Shown piece after piece: positions 22,031-33,053 of a stretch of 64,000 bases of DNA. The first letter of the stretch is position 1; every line of letters begins with the position of its first letter. The notes below the pieces were generated by a model. That model had not been told where the DNA came from and did not search any database. It worked only from the letters and a program-made list of their open reading frames with translations. The DNA is from Erodium maritimum (lineage: Eukaryota; Streptophyta; Magnoliopsida; Geraniales; Geraniaceae): assembly GCA_963921825.1 (NCBI GenBank), contig OY997595.1, forward strand, positions 13,881,228 to 13,945,227. Reading direction: 5' to 3'. Both the position numbers and the translations under genes were made by a program.

Positions 22031-23540
22031 GTATGAGTTATTTTTATTATGACTCCTAGCCTCCTTTCCTTATCCCACCCCTTGATTGATTGATATGACA
22101 TAGCAGTATCGATCAAGTCAAGACGGGAAAAGTATAATGGATTAATTTCACTCAACACAGTTGGAATAGGGAACCGTCTCTTAGCATTTTCTTGGGTCTC
22201 ACCGGGTACTTAGATATAGGATCATTGTCTCGATTGTCACCGAGATAGTATCTCATCCTATGCAGTTCATTTCCACTCATTAAGCTCATAATAAATAAAC
22301 ACAAAACTGTGTCTAGAGCCCGTATTTTACAACCATGAAGCACACAAGACTAATGAAGGTCTTCAACTATAATTTTTCAACCATTAAGCCCAAAAGATAC
22401 TTGATTCAACCCAAACCTCAGCCTAAGATCGTAGAAAACCATGTCTCATTAAGACCATCAACTTCTCACAAAGAGGATGATAATCGTTAATAACCAGGCG
22501 ACCAACACCCCAAACGACGGAGACAGATCCAAAGGGAAATACCCATAATAACTCTACTATACCCTAAAATCTAATGTAAATATTCATCTAATACACACTA
22601 TTTTCCAAACCAATCGTCGACGGCCAACACCTACAAGCCAACCAGCCCTTACCACCAAAGTGGAAGGAGTAGATGAAAACCGACAAATAATAGTGAATGG
22701 ACATAGAAGGGAACAATAGAATTTAGAAATATGAGATGGAGAGCAAGTATAACTCACCAAAAAAAGGAGTGTTGGAGGCACCGATAACAACACCCACAGT
22801 GGGGGAAAAATCGACAGCAATGGACCGTGTCGGCAACCCCTATCTAGGCTAGCACTAGAGAAGAATAGAACAACCACATAGATCTGAAAACTGAAGAAAT
22901 CTCTGGCCGGAGAGATGACTCACACAATAGCCCCTTGTCAGCAGGGTAAACCGAAACGACGGCAAAACCCACGACCAAGAAAGCCACCATTAGTCCACTA
23001 AAAGACCAATCGAGGTCAGATCTAAGTCCCTCGACGGCCATAAGGTCAGTCACACTGAATCCTCCGACTCCAAAACAGATCTCATGCTTTTATAGTCGCC
23101 ACTACCAGGAGGACCCACGAGAGTCAAAAGACGTTCCCCTTTGGGCAAACTCATGACAGCCACAACCGGTGTCGTCGTCACTCTGTCTGAAGGTAGCCCA
23201 TCTTCGTTTAATCACAACCTCCACAAATTCAAACTGTACCGAGAAAAGAGACCGGCGAAGCGAGGGGAGAAAGTGATCGTCCAAGAAAGAGGGAGGGAAG
23301 AGGGTGGAAGGGGGAAGGGAAAGAGGAGAAGGAGGAGAAGGTGTGGCCTTAGCCGATAACAACTCAGTCCAGAGCTATGACCATCACCAATGGAGGCGAG
23401 AGAACAGAGGCAACGACAAGATTCTAATGTAGTATATTCCATGGAGACTCATAGGATTTACTTTGTAGGTCACATGGTTTCATGTGAACTATTATTCATG
23501 ATAAAAATGTCATTAAACCCAAAATTAAAAATTAAAATAA
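22031..23540. other. Retroelement-derived spacer, unassigned
   Basis: Minus-strand sequence from about 23400 to 22500 is G+C-moderate and T/C-rich, like a LINE leader or 3' region, and resembles the style of 61000-61700. No intact frame or tail is identified. Confidence 0.3.
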
Positions 23541-25814
23541 TGGGATAGATTTCTCTCTCGAAGCTTGAGACTAAATCCTAGCCCAAGATGCCTCTGCGAT
23601 TATTGCCACCGATCCCACTGTTGCCTCTGCTCCCCCTACCGACAAGCTCCTTCCTGCTGCTGCTCTAGCCGGCCTAATTTTGACGCCATTCATGCTATCT
23701 TCGACGTTGAAGATCGTGTCGACAATCCCCCCTTCGACTTTAAATACTCGCCGAAGGAGGATAACAAAGCATATCGCTCCCACTCCACCGTTGATACATT
23801 CAACCCCCTCCATGCCGATGACCCCTATTTCTTCGATCGCCTCGCCTTTGGTCGTGGTCCCCTTCTCTATTGGGCCTTCTCACCCGCTGTCACCGAAAAA
23901 ACCGCATCGAGGGCGACCGGTGAAACCTAGGCTGGTGACTCCTAGGGAAGAGGCTCTAATTCCATGCACCTCGCTACAGCCCACAGTGATTTCAGTAAAG
24001 CTGTTGCCTCCGACTTCCACGCCCAAGGTTGTTGCTGCGTCTCCATTAATCGTCCATGGCCCTCCATCGTATGTCTTATGTCCACCGCTTCACCGGGACC
24101 CCAAAGGGGAAGGCGTCGACGATGGACTCGACTGGAGTTGCTCCTCAGGAGGTGCTGCTGTCAGATCTCCCTCAAATGGCGGTGAGAGCCCAGGGACTAG
24201 GGCGATGTCTTCCAAATTAGGACTGAGTCCCATTGATCCAAGCTTACCTTACGAATCCGAAGGGCATGGCTCGTGGCCAGGCAACGCCGGTGTCGCTGAA
24301 AGAACCTTCGTCTCCTCCTACTTTAGATGACTTGGATCTACATGCTTCCATGGCGGCTCTTTAGGATGGCGTATCCTCTTGCTCCACCGAGGATGACGAG
24401 GAAGTCGAGATAGTGCTTCATTTTTCTCCGACTGACTCTCTATTTATTTCTTGTCAACAGTAGGGGATGGCAGGACGTCTATGGTCGGATAAAGTGTCGT
24501 GGAAGGAGACGCTTCTGCGAGTTATCACCACGGCCTAAGGCCAAATGGAGGAAGGCTTGGTCGTCAAGGAACTAGGCCGGGCCTTTTTGGGTTCTACTTC
24601 CGGAAAAAGGACGCTAGGGTGTGGGTTAGGGCCAATAAGCCCTGGTGTTTTGATGAGCGCCCACTACTATTGGGTAACCTCAGCCCTTGTGCTCGGGATC
24701 CCCCTATGTTGGACCGCATTGAGTTATGGGTTCATGTTCGAGGCCTGCCACCCTTGGTCCGAACGCAGGAAACAGGGTAGACGATTGGAGATACCTTTGG
24801 CGCATGTGTGACTGTGACGGTAGATCAATGGGGCATGTGTGGGGGATGTATAGTACGGGTATGGTATTGGTACCTCATCGACCGACCTCTCAGGCGGGGA
24901 CTGGTGCTTCGGTTTATAGAGTTCCCGGATCCTGTCAGGGTTGATCTTACCTACTCCAAGCTGCTAAGTTTCTGCTACAATTGGGGGCGGATGGAGCATA
25001 TTGTGCGGGATTACAAACTGGCGGTCCGGGGTGATCTGAATTTTGGTACCTCTTTGTTGGAGTACCACAAGGGTCAACAGGGCAAGTCGTATGCCACGGA
25101 TTGGGAAGGTCGAAATTGACGGTACCCCTTGGCTTTGGCATATTTCCCATAACATTGTATATAAGGGTGCCCCGTCTCTAGGGATGGCCCCGCGTGTTTT
25201 CCTGAGAGCTGTATCTAATTATGCAAGAGCTTGGGGTAACAACCATCCCGGTGTAGTTGATCTGGGTTGGAAGAACTTGGTGCTCGGCCAGCTCTCTAGT
25301 AGTCAGGACACTGAAGTTCCAATGCCCATTTCCTAGGGGAATTGAAGTTCTACCGACCATTACTGTTGGGCTTGAAGATATTGGAGCTTCCTTTACTGGC
25401 AGGGTCAAGCGGTCTGTTGCAGATGCACCTAGGGACGATCAGGCGAGGGCTGGTAGCAGCCTCGCTAGGAGGGATGTTAGGCACTTGGGGCCTCAGGGAC
25501 CGGTATTGGAGGGGTTCCTGGTATAGGTCGTACCTCCTATCGTTGATGCAGTCCCGGTCTATGGATTGAGCTGGGACTTCCATTACCAGTTTCTCACCCC
25601 ACCGCTCCTTCCTGCCTTTATGACATCTTGGAGCCTATCTCTACAAGTTTCATTTATATTTTCAACACCGTCTATGACGGTTATATTGCTAAAAAAAACC
25701 ATGAACTTTGTGTTCTCTGTCTGTTCTTATCTAGTGGTCAAGGAGTTTGTTCCTTGATACACACCTATGTTCTAAACTTCTATTAATAAAGTTGCACCTT
25801 TCGGTCAAAAAAAA
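23541..25814 (+). mobile_element. ORF1-only LINE derivative (half-LINE)
   Basis: The leader and Pro/Ser-rich N-terminal region (23565-24330) include an AT-hook-like KKPHRGRPVKPR. Next come a DUF4283-type stretch (about 24500-24780; LLRVITTA, EEGLVVKEL, LSYGFMFEACHPW), a degenerate CCHC region (about 24960-25020) and a C-terminal segment. Directly after that is the tail TTAATAAAGTTGCACCTTTCGGTCAAAAAAAA ending at 25814. No endonuclease or reverse transcriptase lies between the zinc-knuckle region and the tail. ORF1 is broken by several frame changes. The copy at 43563-54322 has the same structure, so the lack of ORF2 is a family trait rather than a deletion of this copy. Confidence 0.72.
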
Positions 25815-25989
25815 TCTACAACACGTAAGAGTTTAGTCAACGACATTCAAGCTCACCAAAACAAACATGAACTTTATGCACTTATATAATATATTTTCAA
25901 AAAATATTCAAGTTCACCTGAACACTACCATGTCGAGTTGGTAATTGACAATTCCGAATCAAATATCTTTATAATATTCATTTTGCTCA

Positions 25990-26208
25990 CTATTTAAATC
26001 AACAAGCAAAATGGATTGTTTTTAGGAGGCATCTCCTTTAGAATAATTTTGGTTATTCGTTTAAGATCGACAAATCCTTCTGATTGTGTTATGTACACAT
26101 TCTCAAATAACTTTTCATCTAGAAAAGTGGTTTTGATATCTACATGCCATATCTCGTAGTCAAAATATACAACTATGTCTACAAGGATCCTAATAGATTT
26201 AACCATTG
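25990..26208 (-). mobile_element. Ty1/copia reverse-transcriptase fragment
   Basis: The minus strand encodes MVKSIRILVDIVVYFDYEIW then HVDIKTTFLDEKLFENVYIT, the conserved start of the copia reverse transcriptase palm. It is probably part of the same broken element as 30490-31080, separated by later insertions. Confidence 0.75.
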
Positions 26209-26802
26209 TAATTTTCTTTTTTAATTAATTCTAGGTTTTTCTTTAAATTATTATTAGTTAAAAATCGTTTTTCTTTATTTTGTTTTAATTTGTTCTCTCT
26301 CTGTTTTTAAATTTCATTTTTATTAATCTTCGCGGTTTTGAGAAAATTACAAAAAGTGGAAAAGCAACCTCATACGAGGAAGCTGAAGTGCCACAGGAGA
26401 CCCCTCGCCTCGCGAGCTCCAAGTTCGCCGTTCCGCTTTAGTCACACAGTCCCGTCGTCTATTTCTCTCCGCACCGCCATGCCAACAACTCCTTCAAACC
26501 GGCCAAATCTACCGGTATGGCTCCGCCAGCCCCCGCGACCCGAACCCCTTCTTCCTCCTCCCGAGTTCTTCGCATGTCCAGATATATGAAGTCTAAATCT
26601 CTGAACTCGTTGTGTTGGGCGGACTCAAAAATGATTGGGGGGCTTGAGGTTAAAGACGGACCATAGGAATTTGTTTTATTTTTAATTTTTTTAAATAATA
26701 AAAAATAGAGAGAGAACAAATTAAAACAAAATAAAGAAAACAGATTTTAAAACTAATAATAATTTAAAGGAAAAACCTAGAATTAATTAAAAAAGAAAAT
26801 TA
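26209..26802. mobile_element. Foldback/Pack-MULE-like element with G+C-rich cargo
   Basis: Long A+T-rich terminal inverted repeats of about 110 bp (about 26209-26320 and 26690-26802) share TAATTTTCTTTTTTAATTAA, TTCTAGGTTTTTC and TTTAATTTGTTCTCTCTCT. Between them lies a sharply different G+C-rich segment (26330-26600) that looks like captured gene sequence. No clear target duplication was found. It sits inside the copia relic. Mutator-like is the best guess. Confidence 0.65.
26338..26589 (+). pseudogene. Possible captured host-gene fragment
   Basis: An 83-residue open frame with Pro/Arg-rich composition (NRPNLPVWLRQPPRPEPLLP) lies wholly between the inverted repeats. No family is recognised. 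The base composition is unlike the surrounding DNA, which suggests capture from a gene. Confidence 0.35.
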
Positions 26803-26882
26803 TTTTATTTTATTTATGTGTTCAATATACGTTATATATATATATATATTACTATAATATTTTTTTTATATATATTGTAAGT

Positions 26883-28055
26883 GAGGAGAAATCAAATACA
26901 AACCATGTCTTAACCTAAAAACAAGAGAACCAATCTAAGTCATCTATTTTAAGAATGGAAGGATGAGATGCAATTGAGTAGTTGACTTGTTGACTGCAAA
27001 AAGAACAACACTTTTTAGTAAGTGGTAAGGACTTTTTAGTAAAACTATCACATATTTTTTTAATCAATTCACTAATTTAATTTTTTTCCCGCTTCGTTTG
27101 AACTCCGATTGGCTTCGAACTTGCGCCATTAGTTTTTTTTAAGGCTTTAAATCAAGATCAGTCATGAATATATTTTAAAGCACGAAAAAAAATTATTTCG
27201 GTGTTGATTTTTTTTTAAAAAATCTGGGTAATTTTTATCAACACTTTGCTCTGGATTTATCAACACTTTTACACTGGTTTTATCAACACTTTACACTGGT
27301 TTTATCACCTCATTTTCAAAAAATGATCATGATTTTATCACCTAATTGCGTGCTTTTTATGAACAATAGTTTTATCAACACTAAACATTAGGTTTATGAT
27401 TCAATTACGTGTGTTTTATCACCCCCATCACATGTTTTTTTTAAGCACGAAAAAAAAATTATTTCGGGGCTGGTTTTTAAAGAAATTATATCTAGCTATT
27501 TTCTATCAACACTTTGCTCTGGTTTTATCAACACTTTACACTGGTTTTATCAACACTCTACACTGGTTTTATCACCCCATTCTCCTAAACTGATCACACT
27601 TATTATCAAAATTGAACATGGTTTTTATCACCTCAGTACATGATTTTATCAACATTTAGCACTAGTTTGATACCTCTGATATAAAACATTTATTAGTGAA
27701 GATTTATCAACACTCAACATTATTTTTATCACTCCGATTTACCTTTTTATTTTCATGCTTCAAAATATATTCATGATTGATCTTGATTTAAAGCCCTTGA
27801 AAAAATAAAAATATTGGCGCAAGTTTGAAGCTAATCGGAGTTCAAACGAATCGGGAAATATTAAATTAGTGAAGAAATAAATTGGCCACTTGTCCACATG
27901 GCACCATGCTTTTACAAAGGATGAAAGTGGCGTGAGTTTGGGTAAAATTGGGGTGATGATGTGGCATCATGGTGAATGTTGGATGTTATGTGTGTGTGGC
28001 TAGGATTGGTTCTCTAGTTTTTAGGTTAAGAGTGGTTTGTAGCCGATTTCATCTC
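26883..28055. mobile_element. Mutator-like non-autonomous element (1,173 bp), 10-bp TSD
   Basis: The ends read GAGGAGAAATC (left) and GAGATGAAATC (right, reverse-complemented). Long interrupted inverted repeats continue inside, including CTTAACCTAAAAAC, GAGAACCAATC, GTTTGAACTCCGATT and CTTTAAATCAAGATCA. The flanks are a perfect 10-bp duplication TATTGTAAGT (26873-26882 and 28056-28065), in the 8-10 bp Mutator range. The centre (27230-27740) is a degenerate tandem repeat of GGTTTTATCAACACTTTACA. No transposase is encoded. Confidence 0.82.
27230..27740 (+). repeat. Degenerate minisatellite, about 22-bp unit
   Basis: TTTTATCAACACTTTACACTGG and variants (CTCTGG, ATCACCTCA, ATCACCCC) recur more than ten times. 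The array lies symmetrically between the inverted repeats of the Mutator-like element. Confidence 0.8.
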
Positions 28056-28289
28056 TATTGTAAGTATTCAATATCATATTTTAATATTTCTATTTGTTAA
28101 TAATTATATTTTTATATATATATATATATACAAACTGATATTTTAATATATAATCTGAATTTTTTAAAACTGAAAATTTAAAACATTTTTATCAATTTAT
28201 AAAATATTTATATGATAACAATTCATTTATTTATGATTTAATAAGAAGAAAAAAAAAACTGATTTTGGGATTTATATGGTATGAAAGTG

Positions 28290-28480
28290 TAAATTTGAAT
28301 AACATTTGAGGGTATGTTCGTCATTTTACAAAAACAATAACAGACATGAATGGAAAGGGGGTGACGTCGTTACTAAACATTAGTTCGGGGTAGGCAATTG
28401 TTACGAATGAACATTGGGGTAGTAAACTGTTAAACGCATATAGTTTAGGGTATGTCAACGTAATTTACCCTAAAACAAAT
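28290..28480. mobile_element. Mutator-like terminal fragment
   Basis: GGGTATGTTCGTCATTTTAC through TACGTTGACATACCCT-type sequence ends GTCAACGTAATTTACCCT. This is the outer-end style (AGGGTAAATTACG..., reverse complement) of the element starting at 28587. Only one end is seen. Confidence 0.4.
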
Positions 28481-28586
28481 CTTATCTTACTCTTATCAAA
28501 TTGCCAATCATGTTTATGTTTCTAACGATCATCTCTAAATTTGTGCCATATATGTTTGAATTTTTGGTTAAATATGGATAATATAT

Positions 28587-30362
28587 AGGGTAAATTACAA
28601 ATGCATACCCTTAAGTATGCCCGTTTAACCGATGCATACCCTTAAGTTTGAACTTAACCGATGCATACCCTAACGTTTCGTTTATTAACAGAAAACCCCT
28701 TCTGTCAGTCAGATCCGTTAGTTTACTGTTCATTTTTTAAAAGATACCCAAACTACCCCCAACTACCTATCAATATTACACATCCTGCCATTACCTTTCT
28801 TTTAACTATTTTGTTTTTTTCTTTATTCTTTATTTTTAATTCTTTTTCTTTCTTTGTTTTATCTTTCTTTTTAATTTTTTAAAAATCATTTTTACTTTTA
28901 AAAAATCATATTTTTATTTTAAAAATTATATCTTTATTTCAAAATCAGTTTTTTTAAATAAAACCTTATTTAATTTTTCTTAATTCTTTTTTATTTATTT
29001 ATTTTTCAAAATTCAGTTTTTATTTTTTAAAATTCATTTTTTATTTATAAAAAAATCCATATTTTTATTTAAAAATCAGTTTCCTGTTCATTTATCAAAA
29101 ATCCGTATTTTTAAAATCAAAATTCATTCTAAAATTATTTATATTTACTTATTATTATTATTATTATTTATATTTTTTTACTGTTCATCTTCTTCTTCGT
29201 CCGAAATTAGATCTAGTCTCCTTCTTCGTCCAAAACTAAGATCTCGACCTCCACACCTCCATCAAGAAAATGAAACTTCAGAATTTTTAATTGAAAAAAA
29301 AAACAAAAAAAAATGAGTCTCGTATGTTTGTGTTCTTGCCGAACCTCCTCTTCTAGTCACGAAGAACAACAAATTCAAAGTGAAAACTTCTCTTCTACTT
29401 GGTTGGGTTCTGCAACACTCAACAATTACTCATCTTAACAATTATTTTTCCAAACAATTACTCAACTCAACCCATTTCCAGAAGAACAATCGAAATCATC
29501 TACAACGATTTCCAAAATTGGAAAAATCGAAACCTTCTCCAAAAATTACAAAACTAAAATAGCATATTTGCACAATCTGAACCCATCTACACCCATCTCA
29601 AAATCGAAAAATAAAACCCCTCATCTTCAAAATCGAAATTTATAGAAAAACATGGAGGAGCCCAACCTTCAACTCCACACCCTCAGATCTATCCTCACCA
29701 CCATCTTCAAAATCGCAAGTGCTCATTTGTATCTACAATACGGGCAATAAAACTCACCAGCATCATCAAATAGAAGGAGATGGGGACTCTTCCTCCCGAT
29801 GCTTTTGCCTCTCGTCTCTTTTGACATTCGCTCTTCAGCCTTCAGATCTCGCAGGATGGAGATGAGGATGGAGAGAAGCAACGGGAGGAGGTGTGTTCTT
29901 GCAGGAGGAGATTCACCCTCCCCATAACTAATACAATTATGTGTAGATGAATGATGAGGATGGAGAGAACACGATTGATGAATGATGCAAGAGATTGGAA
30001 ACATATTAATGTGTAGATGTATAGATAAGGATAAGAATGCAATGTGTGGATATGGATAAGAGTGTTTAAGAGAGAGAGAGAGAGAGGTAGATTTAGGGTT
30101 TTATTGTTTTTATTTTTTTAATTTTATTTTATTTTTAATATTAAGAATAATTTATTTTTTATTTTATTGTAATTTTGATTTTTAATTCTAAGGGAATTTT
30201 GGGTATTTAAAAAAAAGTTAACGGAATATGGATGAAAAAGTGGACGGAAGGGGTTTTCTGTTAATAAACGAAACGTTAGGGTATGCATCGGTTAAGTTCA
30301 AACTTAAGGGTATGCATCGGTTAAACGAGCATACTTAAGGGTATGCATTTGTAATTTACCCT
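28587..30362. mobile_element. Mutator-like non-autonomous element with long TIRs
   Basis: The left end AGGGTAAATTACAAATGCAT and the reverse complement of the right end (30343-30362) are identical. Matching continues for about 145 bp (28587-28733 versus about 30215-30362) through GTATGCCCGTTTAACCGATG and GTTTCGTTTATTAACAG, then weakens to about 190 bp. The interior is A+T-rich with a CT-rich middle (29180-29700). It holds no transposase and no long frame. The flanks are A+T-rich (ATAATATAT/AATATATAT), so a target duplication cannot be called. Confidence 0.78.
30069..30089 (+). repeat. (GA)n simple repeat
   Basis: A pure AG dinucleotide run of about ten units inside the right part of the Mutator-like element. 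Confidence 0.8.
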
Positions 30363-30489
30363 AATATATATTTAGTACTAATAAAAAATAATAAAATAAT
30401 AAAATCCGCTTAAGCCCCGTCTAGACCCCGACTAGTCCCCGCCTAATGCTTAAGGATCCTCACCGTCCGATTAGCGCCTAGCGCCTTTT

Positions 30490-31080
30490 ACAACCTTTCT
30501 TGTAAGTGTGTATATTGTCATCCATGTATGTGTTTTTCTTTAAACCCCACTTACAGCCAATGGTTTTTAAGTCATCGATTGAACCAACCAATTACCATAC
30601 TTGATTGTTGTGCCTGGATTGCATTTTCGATTTCATGGATTCCAACCATTTATCGAAATCTAGCTCACTCACGGCTGCTTGGTAGGGTGTGTGCTTATCT
30701 TGGTCCAGAACTATCACGTTCTTGTCTTCAGTAACAAGGAATCCACATCTTATAGGGATGTTAAGTGTTCTATCAGATATTCTCTGTTCTCGTGTAACTA
30801 CCTCGGGGTTACACACTTCCTCTTGCATATCTACTTCTAGCACAATGCCATCTTATGGGACTTGAACTTCATCAAGTTCAATTTTTTCCCACTTGTCTTG
30901 CTTGAAAATGAACTCTCCCAAGAAGGCGCCTTCTCGAGCAACAAACACTTTGTTCTCTTTGTGTTTGTAAAAGTAGTATCATTTGGTCTCCTTAGGATAT
31001 CCTAAAAAGATGCAATTATCAGATTTGGATGTTAGTTTATTTGAAAACATTCTTTTCGAATAAACCCATATATTATAACA
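30490..31080 (-). mobile_element. Ty1/copia integrase C-terminus and RT start, fragment
   Basis: The minus strand reads GYPKETKWYYFYKHKENKVF, then VAREGAFLGEFIF, then HTPYQAAVSELDFDKWLESM, KSKMQSRHNNQVW and IGCKWGLKKNTYMDDN. This is the usual copia order from integrase C-terminal domain into reverse transcriptase. It is colinear on the minus strand with 25990-26208, so one broken copia relic probably spans 25990-31140 and was interrupted by the three inverted-repeat elements. Confidence 0.82.
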
Positions 31081-31140
31081 TTGTATCTAGATTGTGTCTT
31101 GTCCTAGGGCACAAAACCCAATGTAAATCAGTGAAGTGAT

Positions 31141-31787
31141 CCAGAGGAAGAGATGGCAGCCCTGCATGGAAGACCAACAGAGTGACTCCGGTTAGGGGCC
31201 CAGGGGCATATTAGGTGTCGACGGCGTACGAAGGGATGAGAACATCACGAGATACCCAATTTGGTCGTACGCCCTCATGAGAGGGGAAATACGGGAATAT
31301 TAATCACGTGATGGCTACAACAGTCATGTCGGCAAGAGCCATGCCCTCGATGGTGATGGCGGGACCAACGAAGGCAGGGGATGTGGAATTCTTACGCGTT
31401 TTTGCCGCCTTAGACACTCGTTTTGGTCGTATGACCTTGTGGGAGGGGAGAAGCAGGGGTACCGGAGTATCTGCAATGAAAGGGGACGAGGGAGGAGCCA
31501 TACACGTTGACGAGGGAGTTTTCCTAGATGACCCTTTAATAGGCTTGGGATCTCGGATTGGTTTGACGAACTCTGTTGTGGGGCACAAGAACAACACCAA
31601 TGAGGAGGATGCAAGGTTCAAAGGCATGGTGTTGGTGACCTATAGAAACAAGACGTGGTTAGAGATCATGGTAGGTGGAGATGCCATCTTTAAGTCACGG
31701 TAGGAAGAAAAGCTAGAGAATTTAGGATTGCTTTTATCTGCACTTTCTATGCATGCTTGTTAAGGAATTGAGTTTTTACCAAGTTAT
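31141..31787. other. Unassigned, coding-like sequence
   Basis: Open frames exist on both strands (31308-31703 plus; 31304-31627 minus), with repeated TTTGGTCGTA words near 31259 and 31421. No family is recognised. It may be LINE-derived. Confidence 0.3.
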
Positions 31788-32463
31788 TTGTCAGTCAAAT
31801 AGTTTGGTAATGCTGGAGAAGGTCCGTTTATTGACTGCCAAAATTAATTTGATTGATTTGTTGTAGGAATCAAGTAACCTCACTGATTCAGAAATTGCAC
31901 GTAGACTTTGGTTGAGCACTGTTTTGGTCCTCCAACAGAAAATGGTTGCATAAGTCTGGAGGCAGAAGTCTCGAATGCATTGGTTTCGTAATGGGGACAG
32001 GTCTACGCCTTATTTTCATAAAATTGAAAATTTTCGAGCCATGCGAAACAGAATCTCTACCTTGCGGACGAGGCGTGGTCTTAATTAATTTAAAAGTCAA
32101 CTGAAATGTAATTATTAATATCAGATTAATTACCATTATACACTCAATTTTAGATTTCATTTCATTTAATATTTTAATTAATTATTAATATTATTATTTA
32201 TTTTAATTTTTATTAATTTTTATTTTTATTTAATTTTTTTATTTATTTAAATTTCTATATTCAATAAAAAAATTATTTTGTATATTTTTTTTAATTAATT
32301 CAAAAATATTCTTTAAAGAAGGGTTAATTTCTCTGTCTTCGTTCTTCGAGAACTATCAGACATGCTCCTCTCGATTCATCTCTGGCGAAGCCACGACTAG
32401 GAAGAGGTCGAGGAACCCAGCGTCGGTGAGACCATGGTTCTCCGGTAGATCTAGATCTTGAGA

Positions 32464-32773
32464 TGACCCTGAGAAGCAGCTTAAGTTCTTCTGGAACCTT
32501 TCCTCCAACGCCATTGCCGACCACATCCCCTCCAACCTCCAGTTCAAACCGAAACCAGTACGGGCTCCTCGCGTGTTCCAAATCTCTCCTTCCCAAGCTC
32601 TCCCCCAAATTTATATTATTTTTTGTTTTGAGTTTATGGGTTTAGTACAAGTAGAAATTTTGATTTCACAAAATCTTTTGAGTTCCTACACGAGCAGTGA
32701 TGTTGATTCCAAATTTTGGGTTCGATTTCTTTCACGGGGTCGGGACGGGCTCAACTTGCTGAAGGGTTGGTAG
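32464..32773 (+). pseudogene. Possible captured host-gene fragment
   Basis: The frame at 32464 reads DDPEKQL then KFFWNLSSNAIADHIPSNLQ and FKPKPVRAPRV. It has the composition of a conserved cellular protein rather than a retroelement, but I do not recognise the family. It begins without an ATG after a stop and runs into T-rich, intron-like sequence at about 32605. Its position inside an A+T-rich insertion fits transposon capture. Confidence 0.35.
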
Positions 32774-33053
32774 AGGGTAATGTATTATCTGTATTGGAGA
32801 GTAAGGAGGTTGATGTTCGTAGTTTCTCTTCTCTCTGAAAATACATCCGAGCAAGGAAAACTGTAGATTGGTTTCAAAATTTTAGATTAATTTCCATTTC
32901 AATACTAATCTTAGCATTTGATTCCAGTAGTTCTTGTTGTTTGAATCTGTAAATTATTTCCAGGTTTGTGAAAAGATGAATCTGTATGGAGAGAAAAGGT
33001 ATATGTGCTAGAATCAAAAGAAAGACTGGGCTGGAGGCATCTGGTATTGTTTC

